A stretch of 21,682 bases of DNA from a virus. Under the pieces are notes generated by a model. The model was not told the origin of the DNA. It saw only the letters and a list, made by a program, of their open reading frames with translations, and did no database searches. Within the stretch, counting starts at the first letter, position 1; every line of letters starts with the position of its first letter. Made by a program: the position numbers and the translations under genes. The stretch lies in IMG/VR virus record IMGVR_UViG_3300025127_000332, positions 1-21,682 of that record. One strand, written 5' to 3'. Positions 15,958-21,682 of the stretch are shown here, piece after piece.

Positions 15958-17010
15958 ATGTCACAACTCAATGCTGGTACACTCAATGTTACCAACACAT
16001 TAAAACTTCCTAATTACACTACGTCAGGTCGTAACGCATTAAGTCCTTCAGTTGGAACTATGATTTTCAACACAACGGACTCGATAGTTGAGATTTGGAA
16101 TGGTTCAGAGTGGGCACCTGCAGGTGGAGCAAGTGAAACATTTATTGTTGCATCTGGAGGATCGATCACAGAATCAGGTAATTATAAGATTCATACATTC
16201 AACAGTAGTGGTGCAAACTTTACGGTATCGCAGATTGCATCTGACTCTGCTAATAATAATGTTGAGTATCTCATTGTCGCTGGTGGCGGTGGTGGCGGTG
16301 GATTTGGAAGTGGTCTAAATGGAAACTTCGGATCTGCTGGTGGAGGAGGAGCAGGTGGTTTAGTTCACTCTGGTGGATATAACTTCCCTGTTGCTGTTCA
16401 AACATATACAGTTAATGTCGGTGGTGGTGGAACTGGCGGTACTGGAAATGGTATGGGTGCTGACGGAGGTGGAAGTCAGTTCGGTTCTATAACTGCAACA
16501 GGTGGTGGAGGTGGAGCTCAGCAAGACCAAAACGGAAGACCTGGTGGGTCAGGTGGAGGAAACGGAACTGATGGAGAGGGTTGGAATGAACCTGCAGGAT
16601 CTGGTGTACCAGGTCAAGGATATCCTGGCGGTAAAGGTGGTTCATCTCAAAACGCAACCTCTGGTGGAGGTGGTGGTGCAAACCAAGCAGGAGAAAACGG
16701 ATATAACAGACCAAACAGTAGACCTGCACAGGGAGGAGACGGAAAATCTATTGATATCACTGGTTCTCCTACAACATATGCAGGTGGTGGCGGTGGAGCG
16801 AACTATCCAGGTGGTCCTCATAACCCAGAGGGCGGTGCTGGTGGCGGTGGTCCTGGTGCTACTAACCCTAATGGTAATGGAACCAATGGCACTGACGGTT
16901 TAGGCGGTGGTGGAGGAGGTTCTGCTGACCAAGATCCTCGTAACTATCCAGAACCTAAAGGTGGTAATGGTGGATCTGGTGTTGTAATCATTAAGTATAA
17001 ATTCCAGTAA
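15958..17010 (+). CDS. Glycine-rich tail fibre / adhesin-like protein
   Basis: Residues 1-60 repeat the local module (MSQLNAGTLNVTNTLKLP, TTSGRNALSP, GTMIFNTTDSIVEIWNGSEW). Residues about 61-102 form a beta segment ending in NVEYLIVAGGGGGGG. Residues about 104-335 are extremely glycine-rich with many GGGG, GGAGG and PGG turns, and the protein closes with GGSGVVIIKYKFQ, a common ending of glycine-rich phage tail proteins. Such domains build polyglycine-helix adhesins at fibre tips, as in the T4-like phage S16 adhesin, and bind host surface structures. Function as host-binding adhesin is inferred from that family type and from the position. Glycine-X-proline turns (about GQGYPGGKGG, GAGGGGPGA) are of interest next to prolyl-hydroxylase-like genes. 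Confidence 0.82.
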   Translation: MSQLNAGTLNVTNTLKLPNYTTSGRNALSPSVGTMIFNTTDSIVEIWNGSEWAPAGGASETFIVASGGSITESGNYKIHTFNSSGANFTVSQIASDSANNNVEYLIVAGGGGGGGFGSGLNGNFGSAGGGGAGGLVHSGGYNFPVAVQTYTVNVGGGGTGGTGNGMGADGGGSQFGSITATGGGGGAQQDQNGRPGGSGGGNGTDGEGWNEPAGSGVPGQGYPGGKGGSSQNATSGGGGGANQAGENGYNRPNSRPAQGGDGKSIDITGSPTTYAGGGGGANYPGGPHNPEGGAGGGGPGATNPNGNGTNGTDGLGGGGGGSADQDPRNYPEPKGGNGGSGVVIIKYKFQ

Positions 17011-17014
17011 AATT

Positions 17015-17542
17015 ATGGCACATTTCGCAAGATTAGACAAAGACAACACTGTAGTTGACATTCTCAAAGTGGATAATGAACTTATCCTTGATGATAATGG
17101 TGTAGAGCAAGAAAGTATCGGGATACAAAAACTTCAAGTAGGTAATCCTGGTGGTATATTTGTAAAAACATCATACAATACAGAAGCGAACGAGCATAGA
17201 GCAGGAGGAACTCCTTTTAGAAAAAACTATGCAATGATAGGTGGTAAGTACGATGCTGTTCGTGATGCTTTCGTTGGAGAACGACTGTATCCAGAACAGA
17301 CAGTGCTTGACACAGACACAATGCAATGGTATACTCCTTTTATAGGTAAGCAAGCATCTGACAATGCTGGCAATCCAATGCCCTATGATGACAATAGTGA
17401 TTATGACACTAAAGCAAAAGTCATCTTAAAAGATTGGGCATGGGATAGTAAAAACAAAACCTATGTAGGAACTGCCATTACTAAAAAAGTTGCTGTAAAC
17501 TATGCATTCAATAGCTCCACTGGTAAATGGGAGGAACAGTAA
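17015..17542 (+). CDS. Conserved fibre-adjacent hypothetical protein
   Basis: The 175-residue protein begins MAHFARLDKDNTVVDILKVDNE, followed by LDDNGVEQESIGIQKL and a TSYNTEANEHRAGGTPFRKNYAMIGGKYDAVRDAF segment. This opening and the R.NYA.IG..YD...D.F pattern are ones I associate with a small protein common near tail fibres in marine phages. No enzymatic residues stand out. It lies 4 bases after the glycine-rich gene, so it is probably its partner or chaperone, or another virion part. A sigma70-like promoter pattern lies inside it at 17307-17335. Confidence 0.7.
   Translation: MAHFARLDKDNTVVDILKVDNELILDDNGVEQESIGIQKLQVGNPGGIFVKTSYNTEANEHRAGGTPFRKNYAMIGGKYDAVRDAFVGERLYPEQTVLDTDTMQWYTPFIGKQASDNAGNPMPYDDNSDYDTKAKVILKDWAWDSKNKTYVGTAITKKVAVNYAFNSSTGKWEEQ
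17307..17335 (+). promoter_or_regulatory. Candidate intragenic sigma70-like promoter upstream of the oxygenase operon
   Basis: TTGACA at 17307-17312 and TATACT at 17330-17335, 17 bases apart, lie inside the coding region of the gene at 17015. They are about 220 bases before the first gene of the oxygenase string, which has no late octamer in front of it. A chance match within coding sequence is possible. Confidence 0.33.
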
Positions 17543-17558
17543 TTATTGATTCTTCATT

Positions 17559-18122
17559 ATGCTTTTTGCGTGTTTTCCAAGACCGATTTTATTTGAACCA
17601 AATATTCTAAACGAAAACCTAGAAACTTATGAGACAGATGTCAAACATGCTGTCTCTAAGGTCGGTTCAATGAGAGATTCTATGTTAAACGTAGATTCTA
17701 CTCATAAACTTAGAGAAAATATTTTTGAGGTTGCTCGACTAAAAGATTTACGTCAAGCGATCTTTTTTCATGCAACAAATTTTTTACAAGAGATAGGATA
17801 TAAAAATACAGACTCATTACATTTTGAAAATGTATGGGCAAACATAAGTCATAAAGGTGACTATCTATTTCCTCATGTACACAATGGTTCTTTACTATCT
17901 GGTGTTTACTATGTAAAATGTGACATGAAAGATAAACTTAAATTTTTTAACACACCTAGTATGTTGCCAGAACCTACAGAATATAATCAATATAATGCAC
18001 AGTTCGCAGAGTATGCATGTATTCCTGGTGCATTAATGATGTTTACAAGTGATCTACTACACGGAACTGATAAACAAATTGGTGAAGAAAAAATTGCAAT
18101 TTCATTTAACATGAATTTATGA
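17559..18122 (+). CDS. 2OG-Fe(II) oxygenase-like protein (type with HVHNGSLLSGVYY)
   Basis: A 187-residue protein with the pattern of the small phage/bacterial 2OG oxygenase group. An N(I)SHKGDYLFPHVH segment (about 95-108) is followed by NGSLLSGVYYVK (109-120) and LKFFNTP. Near the end come GALMMFTSDLLHGT with His168 and the strand IAISFNMNL. His106 or His108 and His168 are the expected iron ligands. The usual 2OG-binding Arg near residue 178 is Lys, so activity or cosubstrate binding may be altered. The ATG at 17559 is the first gene of the coupled string, and its stop overlaps the next start (ATGA). Family call good; catalytic competence uncertain. Confidence 0.75.
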   Translation: MLFACFPRPILFEPNILNENLETYETDVKHAVSKVGSMRDSMLNVDSTHKLRENIFEVARLKDLRQAIFFHATNFLQEIGYKNTDSLHFENVWANISHKGDYLFPHVHNGSLLSGVYYVKCDMKDKLKFFNTPSMLPEPTEYNQYNAQFAEYACIPGALMMFTSDLLHGTDKQIGEEKIAISFNMNL

Positions 18123-18715
18123 ATAGGATAGGTTTCATTGCTGGTTGGAAGATCTCAGACGAAGCATGTGATGGTCTGATTGATTTCTTTGAAGAGTCAC
18201 CTGATAAGAAAGCAGGTGAAGTTGGTAAAGGTCTTGACCCAGAGTCAAAAGTATCTACAGATATTACAGTTTGCCCTAATATACCTGATAATAGAATACA
18301 AAATTACCTAGATGAATTAGGAAAGGTATGCAATGAATATACAAATCTATTTGAATGGTCATCAAAGTCTCATGCTTTATGGGGATTGAATACTAATTTC
18401 AATATTCAAAAATATAAACCTAACGAAGGTTTTTACTCATGGCATATGGAGAGAGCATCTTATAAAGATCTTAATTCATATAGACATCTAGTCTTTATGA
18501 CATATCTAAATGATGTAACAGATGGTGGACAAACAGAGTGGTATCATCAACAGGTGAAGATTCAACCAGAAAAAGGAATGACATACATTTGGCCATGTGA
18601 TTGGACACATACTCATCGTGGAATACCCTCACCTACTCAAACTAAATATATTACTACTGGTTGGTACACATATCATCTACCAGATTTTGATTATACAGAG
18701 TGGAATGGAGGTTAG
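18119..18715 (+). CDS. 2OG-Fe(II) oxygenase, prolyl-hydroxylase-like
   Basis: A 198-residue protein. FNIQKYKPNEGFYSWHMERAS (about 94-114) supplies His109 and Glu111 in place of the usual His-x-Asp pair. TYLNDVTDGGQTEWYHQQVKI (128-148) is the typical core, followed by PEKGMTYIWPCDWTHTHRG (150-168) with His164 or His166 as distal ligand and KYITTGWYTY (176-185) as the last strand with Lys for Arg. This pattern is close to the phage prolyl-4-hydroxylase-like group. It overlaps the preceding gene by ATGA and ends directly against the next ATG, with a GGAGG ribosome-binding site (18707-18711) inside its last codons. Confidence 0.82.
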   Translation: MNRIGFIAGWKISDEACDGLIDFFEESPDKKAGEVGKGLDPESKVSTDITVCPNIPDNRIQNYLDELGKVCNEYTNLFEWSSKSHALWGLNTNFNIQKYKPNEGFYSWHMERASYKDLNSYRHLVFMTYLNDVTDGGQTEWYHQQVKIQPEKGMTYIWPCDWTHTHRGIPSPTQTKYITTGWYTYHLPDFDYTEWNGG

Positions 18716-19324
18716 ATGAATTTAAAAAATTCCTATTGGTATTTTAAAGGTGTAATTAGACCAGAGATATGTGATCGTATCATTGCTATGGGTAAGAGAA
18801 GGTGTAATAAATTAGGACAGGTGAATAAAGAATCACCTAAGGAAGTAGAAGAGTATAGTCAAGAAGAACTTGATAATCTGTTAAAGGTTAGAAACTCTCA
18901 TGTCGCTTGGTTAGATGAACCTTGGATTTATAACATACTAAAACCTTTGGTAGATGAAGCAAACAAAAATGCTGAGTGGAACTTTCAATGGGATACAACA
19001 GAGTCAGCACAGTTCACAGAATACAAACCAGGTCAATTTTATGATTGGCACCCCGACATGGGAACTGACCCATATTCAGAGGGTAAGTGGCAAGGTAAGT
19101 ATAGAAAATTATCTACCACATTATTGTTAAATGACCCTAGCGAATTTGATGGAGGTACGCTAGAATTTCATCATCACAGAGATAAACTCACAATATGTGA
19201 GGAACTAGATATGCAAGGGTCATTGGTCGTATTTCCCTCATTTGTATATCATAGAGTAAACCCAGTAACTAGGGGTGTTAGATACTCTCTAGTCACATGG
19301 AATTGTGGATTTCCTTTCGTATGA
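18716..19324 (+). CDS. 2OG-Fe(II) oxygenase, PKHD/PiuC-like
   Basis: A 202-residue protein with a complete ligand set: His112 and Asp114 (FYDWHPDMG), His179 (FPSFVYHRVNPV) and Arg189 (RGVRYSLVTW). The core strands KLSTTLLLNDP and FDGGTLEF (131-151) match the PKHD-type hydroxylase pattern. N-terminal residues 8-30 (WYFKGVIRPEICDRIIAMG) are the usual opening. This is the most canonical oxygenase of the string. The start directly follows the preceding stop, with TGGAGG four bases upstream. The stop overlaps the following small ORF (ATGA). Substrate unknown. Confidence 0.88.
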   Translation: MNLKNSYWYFKGVIRPEICDRIIAMGKRRCNKLGQVNKESPKEVEEYSQEELDNLLKVRNSHVAWLDEPWIYNILKPLVDEANKNAEWNFQWDTTESAQFTEYKPGQFYDWHPDMGTDPYSEGKWQGKYRKLSTTLLLNDPSEFDGGTLEFHHHRDKLTICEELDMQGSLVVFPSFVYHRVNPVTRGVRYSLVTWNCGFPFV

Positions 19325-19425
19325 AAACAGAACTACTACTAAAAATTTACAAGGCGGTCAAGGTAAAACCTAAACCAAAGATCAAACCTGTTCGCACACA
19401 TTACAACGCACATTTATTCGGGTGA
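19321..19425 (+). CDS. 34-residue basic ORF between oxygenase genes
   Basis: ATG at 19321 overlaps the preceding stop (ATGA), and its TGA at 19423-19425 overlaps the GTG start of the next oxygenase (GTGA). The peptide is basic, with a KVKPKPKIKP stretch in the middle and HYNAHLFG at the end. The two coupling overlaps are the only evidence that it is translated. It fills what would otherwise be a gap of nearly 100 bases in a gapless operon. Confidence 0.45.
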   Translation: MKTELLLKIYKAVKVKPKPKIKPVRTHYNAHLFG

Positions 19426-19946
19426 TTTACGTTTCTCAAACAAATATAACACCAGAGTTATCAAAGGAACTCATAGAGTTCTTTAACTCTAATATACTTA
19501 AGACATATGTCTGGGACGAAACCAGAGTCTTAAGTATGGACGCTGGTGGCATGGGAAATAAAGAATTACCTGACACATATTATAAGTTAGTAGAACTTAC
19601 TAAGACTATCAAATCATTTGTAGATCATGATTCTAAATTTAAGATACTACAAAATGTAGAGATAGTTAAGTATCCTTGTGGAGCAGCAAAGGGATACCAT
19701 TATGATGTAACTAGAAAGACAACAACAGGTGCATCTATTACATATCTAAATGATGATTATATTGGTGGTAATACTATTATTGGAGGTGTTGATGTTCAAC
19801 CTATGATGGGTCGGACAGTATATTTTGATGGGTGTGAGTTTAGACACGCTGTATCAAATGTTCTCAAAGGAGATAGATACACAATATCATCATGGTATGG
19901 TGAAGATGTATCATTACCACTCAACAAAGATTTCACCAACTTATGA
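19422..19946 (+). CDS. 2OG-Fe(II) oxygenase family protein
   Basis: A 174-residue protein. Ligands are His93 and Asp95 (KGYHYDVTR), His142 (FDGCEFRHAV) and Arg152 (GDRYTISSWYG). The core SITYLNDDYIGGNTII (105-120) and GVDVQPMMGRTVYF fit the double-stranded beta-helix. The start is GTG at 19422, overlapping the small ORF, and gives IYVSQTNITPELSKELIEFF, a normal family opening. The end overlaps the next gene by ATGA. All catalytic positions appear intact. Confidence 0.85.
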   Translation: MIYVSQTNITPELSKELIEFFNSNILKTYVWDETRVLSMDAGGMGNKELPDTYYKLVELTKTIKSFVDHDSKFKILQNVEIVKYPCGAAKGYHYDVTRKTTTGASITYLNDDYIGGNTIIGGVDVQPMMGRTVYFDGCEFRHAVSNVLKGDRYTISSWYGEDVSLPLNKDFTNL

Positions 19947-20419
19947 AAATTATTGACAAAGCATTAGATGTAGAATTATTTTCTATCATTAGAAAATTAG
20001 GTTGTGACTCTCAAAGTTTACCTTGGTATTTGGAGACCGATATATCTGGTATGGGTGAAGAAGAAAATTGTTATTTCACCCATTTGTTTTACAATAATGA
20101 TACTGTTTGTAGTGACTATATGAAGTGGGGTCAAGCATTAAAAAATTATCTGGGAGCAAAAGCATTCATCAGAATCAAAGCAAATTTATATCCAAGAACC
20201 GACACTATTGTGCATCATACAGATCATGTTGACTATGATTTTGATCATAATGCTGCTATACTATACTTAAATACAAATGATGGATTTACTGTAATTGGTG
20301 ACGAAAAAATTGAATCAGTAGCAAATAGAATGTTATTGTTTAATCCTCAGATACCACACCATAGCACAACTTGTACTGATACTCAATTCAGATCAAACAT
20401 CAATTTTAATTATTTCTGA
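19943..20419 (+). CDS. 2OG-Fe(II) oxygenase family protein (short, 158 aa)
   Basis: A compact member of the fold. RIKANLYPRTDTIVHHTD (77-94) supplies His92 and Asp94, AAILYLNTNDGFTVIGD (104-120) is the core, MLLFNPQIPHHST (130-142) gives His139 or His140, and QFRSNINFNYF (148-158) has Arg150 in the 2OG position. The N-terminus is short (about 75 residues before the core strands). Coupling is by ATGA with the previous gene and by a TGATG junction with the next. Confidence 0.8.
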   Translation: MKIIDKALDVELFSIIRKLGCDSQSLPWYLETDISGMGEEENCYFTHLFYNNDTVCSDYMKWGQALKNYLGAKAFIRIKANLYPRTDTIVHHTDHVDYDFDHNAAILYLNTNDGFTVIGDEKIESVANRMLLFNPQIPHHSTTCTDTQFRSNINFNYF

Positions 20420-20775
20420 TGACTAGAATCTTAAACCCAAGAGAAACATATATTTTTCCAGAGTATGTCAATGTTCCATACACAGGAGACTATGAGCAAC
20501 TTTGTAAAGGTATTGAAGAAGTATTGAAAAATGAATTCAATGCTAAGATTGATTATGCAGAAGTCAGAGAACTAGAAGATGAAGATGTATGTTCTGATGG
20601 ACAGTTCACTGCTGTAGTATCTACAGTTACAGGAACTTTATACATCTATTGTTGGGAGGTTCATGGTTGTTCACATGAATTCAAATTAAAACCTGTCACG
20701 AAACATATTCAAAGAGGAATCATGTATCGTCTTATAAATGTGAGGGATATAGAGAATGCAAAACATTATTTTTAA
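20419..20775 (+). CDS. Hypothetical protein inside the oxygenase operon
   Basis: An unrecognised 118-residue protein that lacks the His-x-Asp...His...Arg oxygenase pattern. It starts MTRILNPRETYIFPEYVNVP, has a helical acidic middle (LCKGIEEVLKNEFNAKIDYAEVRELEDEDV, about 28-57, cysteines at 29 and 58), and strand-like FTAVVSTVTGTLYIYCW and HGCSHEFKL segments. The next gene starts 20 bases before its stop. It could be a partner or substrate-binding protein of the neighbouring enzymes, but nothing in it proves that. Confidence 0.65.
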   Translation: MTRILNPRETYIFPEYVNVPYTGDYEQLCKGIEEVLKNEFNAKIDYAEVRELEDEDVCSDGQFTAVVSTVTGTLYIYCWEVHGCSHEFKLKPVTKHIQRGIMYRLINVRDIENAKHYF

Positions 20776-21352
20776 GATCGTATCTAATCTACCAGTAGTT
20801 TTTATTCAAGACTTTTATGATAAAGAAGAACTTGAATTGATTATGAAAGAACTACATTATTTTAGAGACGAAAATATATTTAAGAAACCAGGTGACCCAT
20901 TTGGACCTGGTACTGCTATTCGTGATGGTGTTGAATTGAAAGATGGTTTAGGGTTACACTTAGATAGTTTCTATGATAAGAGAAGGGATGAGTCAAATAT
21001 ATTGAGAGTCAATAGAAAATTATTTTCAACAGAAGTTGTGACTCTACTGGAAGGACTGCATACATTTTTTAGATATATCTCAGAATCATCTGAAGATAAT
21101 ACTAAAATACATTATTTTAATCAAGGTAATCATTACAAACAACATATAGACTCAACAACCATAACTGCTATCTCATACTTTCATAACATACCTAAAACAT
21201 TTACTGGTGGAGATTTGATTGTAGAATCACGACTTCACATTCCTTGCCTAAATAATTCACTTGTAATATTTCCCTCGATCTTATGGCATGAAGTGACACC
21301 CGTAGAAGGAACGGGTAGATATGCTATGAGTCAATTTATATCAATGGCATGA
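20756..21352 (+). CDS. 2OG-Fe(II) oxygenase family protein
   Basis: A 198-residue protein. KIHYFNQGNHYKQHIDST (117-134) provides His130 and Asp132, TAISYFHNIPKTFTGGDLIV (137-156) is the core, SLVIFPSILWHEVTPV (168-183) gives His178, and GTGRYAMSQF (185-194) gives Arg188. This is a complete, canonical set close to the small phage 2OG oxygenases. The start at 20756 overlaps the preceding gene by 20 bases. The stop overlaps the next gene (ATGA). Confidence 0.87.
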   Translation: MQNIIFKIVSNLPVVFIQDFYDKEELELIMKELHYFRDENIFKKPGDPFGPGTAIRDGVELKDGLGLHLDSFYDKRRDESNILRVNRKLFSTEVVTLLEGLHTFFRYISESSEDNTKIHYFNQGNHYKQHIDSTTITAISYFHNIPKTFTGGDLIVESRLHIPCLNNSLVIFPSILWHEVTPVEGTGRYAMSQFISMA

Positions 21353-21682
21353 AACTAACTCAATTTGAAAGCGATCCACCAAAGACTAAGTTTGCACCAG
21401 TATTTGATTATTGGGTGTATGAAAACTTTGTAGATATTGGTGATTTAAAATCAATTATCTTATCAAAAGAAAAAGAAATTATAGAAGGTAATCCATACAC
21501 ACATGATTGGAATACAGGATTGGGTAAGGATAGTTTAACATCTCGATCTGATTGCTACAATATATTGAAGTGGGGTGAAGCACATTTTTTAAAAGAGATT
21601 ATCAGATCATCACATGATAATATGATTACCGAGTTAGGATATAATTGGGAGAATAGAATCTATGTTCAATGTTGGGCAAACG
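21349..21682 (+). CDS. 2OG-Fe(II) oxygenase-like protein, N-terminal part (cut by window end)
   Basis: The first 111 codons are visible, starting at the ATG that overlaps the previous stop. The visible part (FAPVFDYWVYENFVDIGDLK at 15-34, and NRIYVQCWAN at the end) has the pattern that in this oxygenase group leads into the iron-binding His strand, which would lie just beyond the edge. The catalytic residues are therefore not visible and the family call is inferred from the N-terminal pattern and the operon. The gene continues past 21682. Confidence 0.6.
   Translation, partial: MKLTQFESDPPKTKFAPVFDYWVYENFVDIGDLKSIILSKEKEIIEGNPYTHDWNTGLGKDSLTSRSDCYNILKWGEAHFLKEIIRSSHDNMITELGYNWENRIYVQCWAN

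Noticed and set aside
16487-16903. Overlapping frames on both strands within the glycine-rich gene
   Set aside because: Repetitive GGN codons keep alternative frames open by composition alone, and neither frame has a start signal or a plausible protein.
16270-16930. GGTGGTGGAGG-type DNA runs as a tandem repeat or CRISPR array
   Set aside because: They are irregular glycine codons of the adhesin-like gene with no fixed unit length, direct repeats or spacers.

Overview
The window comes from the structural (late) region of a T4-like marine cyanophage, a myovirus of Synechococcus or Prochlorococcus. This rests on four things: gp27-like and gp5-like baseplate hub proteins; two cyanobacterium-specific auxiliary metabolic genes (CP12 and a CpeT-type phycobilin lyase) between them; repeated T4-type late promoters (TATAAATA); and an AT-rich, almost gapless gene layout with every gene on the + strand. 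No host flanks, integrase or insertion sequence is visible.

Layout. Positions 1-3951 hold the end of a gp27-like hub gene, a late promoter, CP12, cpeT, and a long gp5-like hub/spike gene that has the gp5 OB-fold but no recognisable lysozyme domain. Positions 3955-5015 form a small early-looking cassette: a perfect TTGACA-17-TATAAT promoter, four overlapping small ORFs, a tRNA-Leu(UAA), a second sigma70-like promoter and a strong intrinsic terminator. The last two could delimit a small RNA of about 100 nt. Positions 5044-12546 hold a conserved-looking hypothetical gene and three large virion or fibre-type genes of 443, 493 and 1319 aa. Positions 12572-17542 are a mosaic of short fibre-type genes that reuse one small module (roughly P-x-G-T-T-x-Q-R-P ... 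G-x-x-R-F-N-T ... E-x-Y-x-G-x-x-W). They include two tandem paralogues, a glycine-rich adhesin-like protein, and one embedded 2-oxoglutarate/Fe(II) oxygenase gene.

From 17559 to the window end runs a tightly coupled string of seven further 2OG-Fe(II) oxygenase-like genes, the last cut by the window edge, with a 34-codon ORF and a 118-aa unknown between them. Stops and starts overlap or abut by a few bases throughout, so the string looks like one translationally coupled operon. With the embedded gene at 15187 this makes eight oxygenase-like genes in about 6.5 kb, all different from each other. That is the most unusual feature of the window.

How it may work together (inference). Late promoters drive hub and fibre assembly, and CP12 and CpeT would be made under the same late control to shift host carbon flow and pigment metabolism. 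The oxygenase array next to the fibre genes may hydroxylate virion or host proteins, or other substrates. The sequence does not show the substrate.
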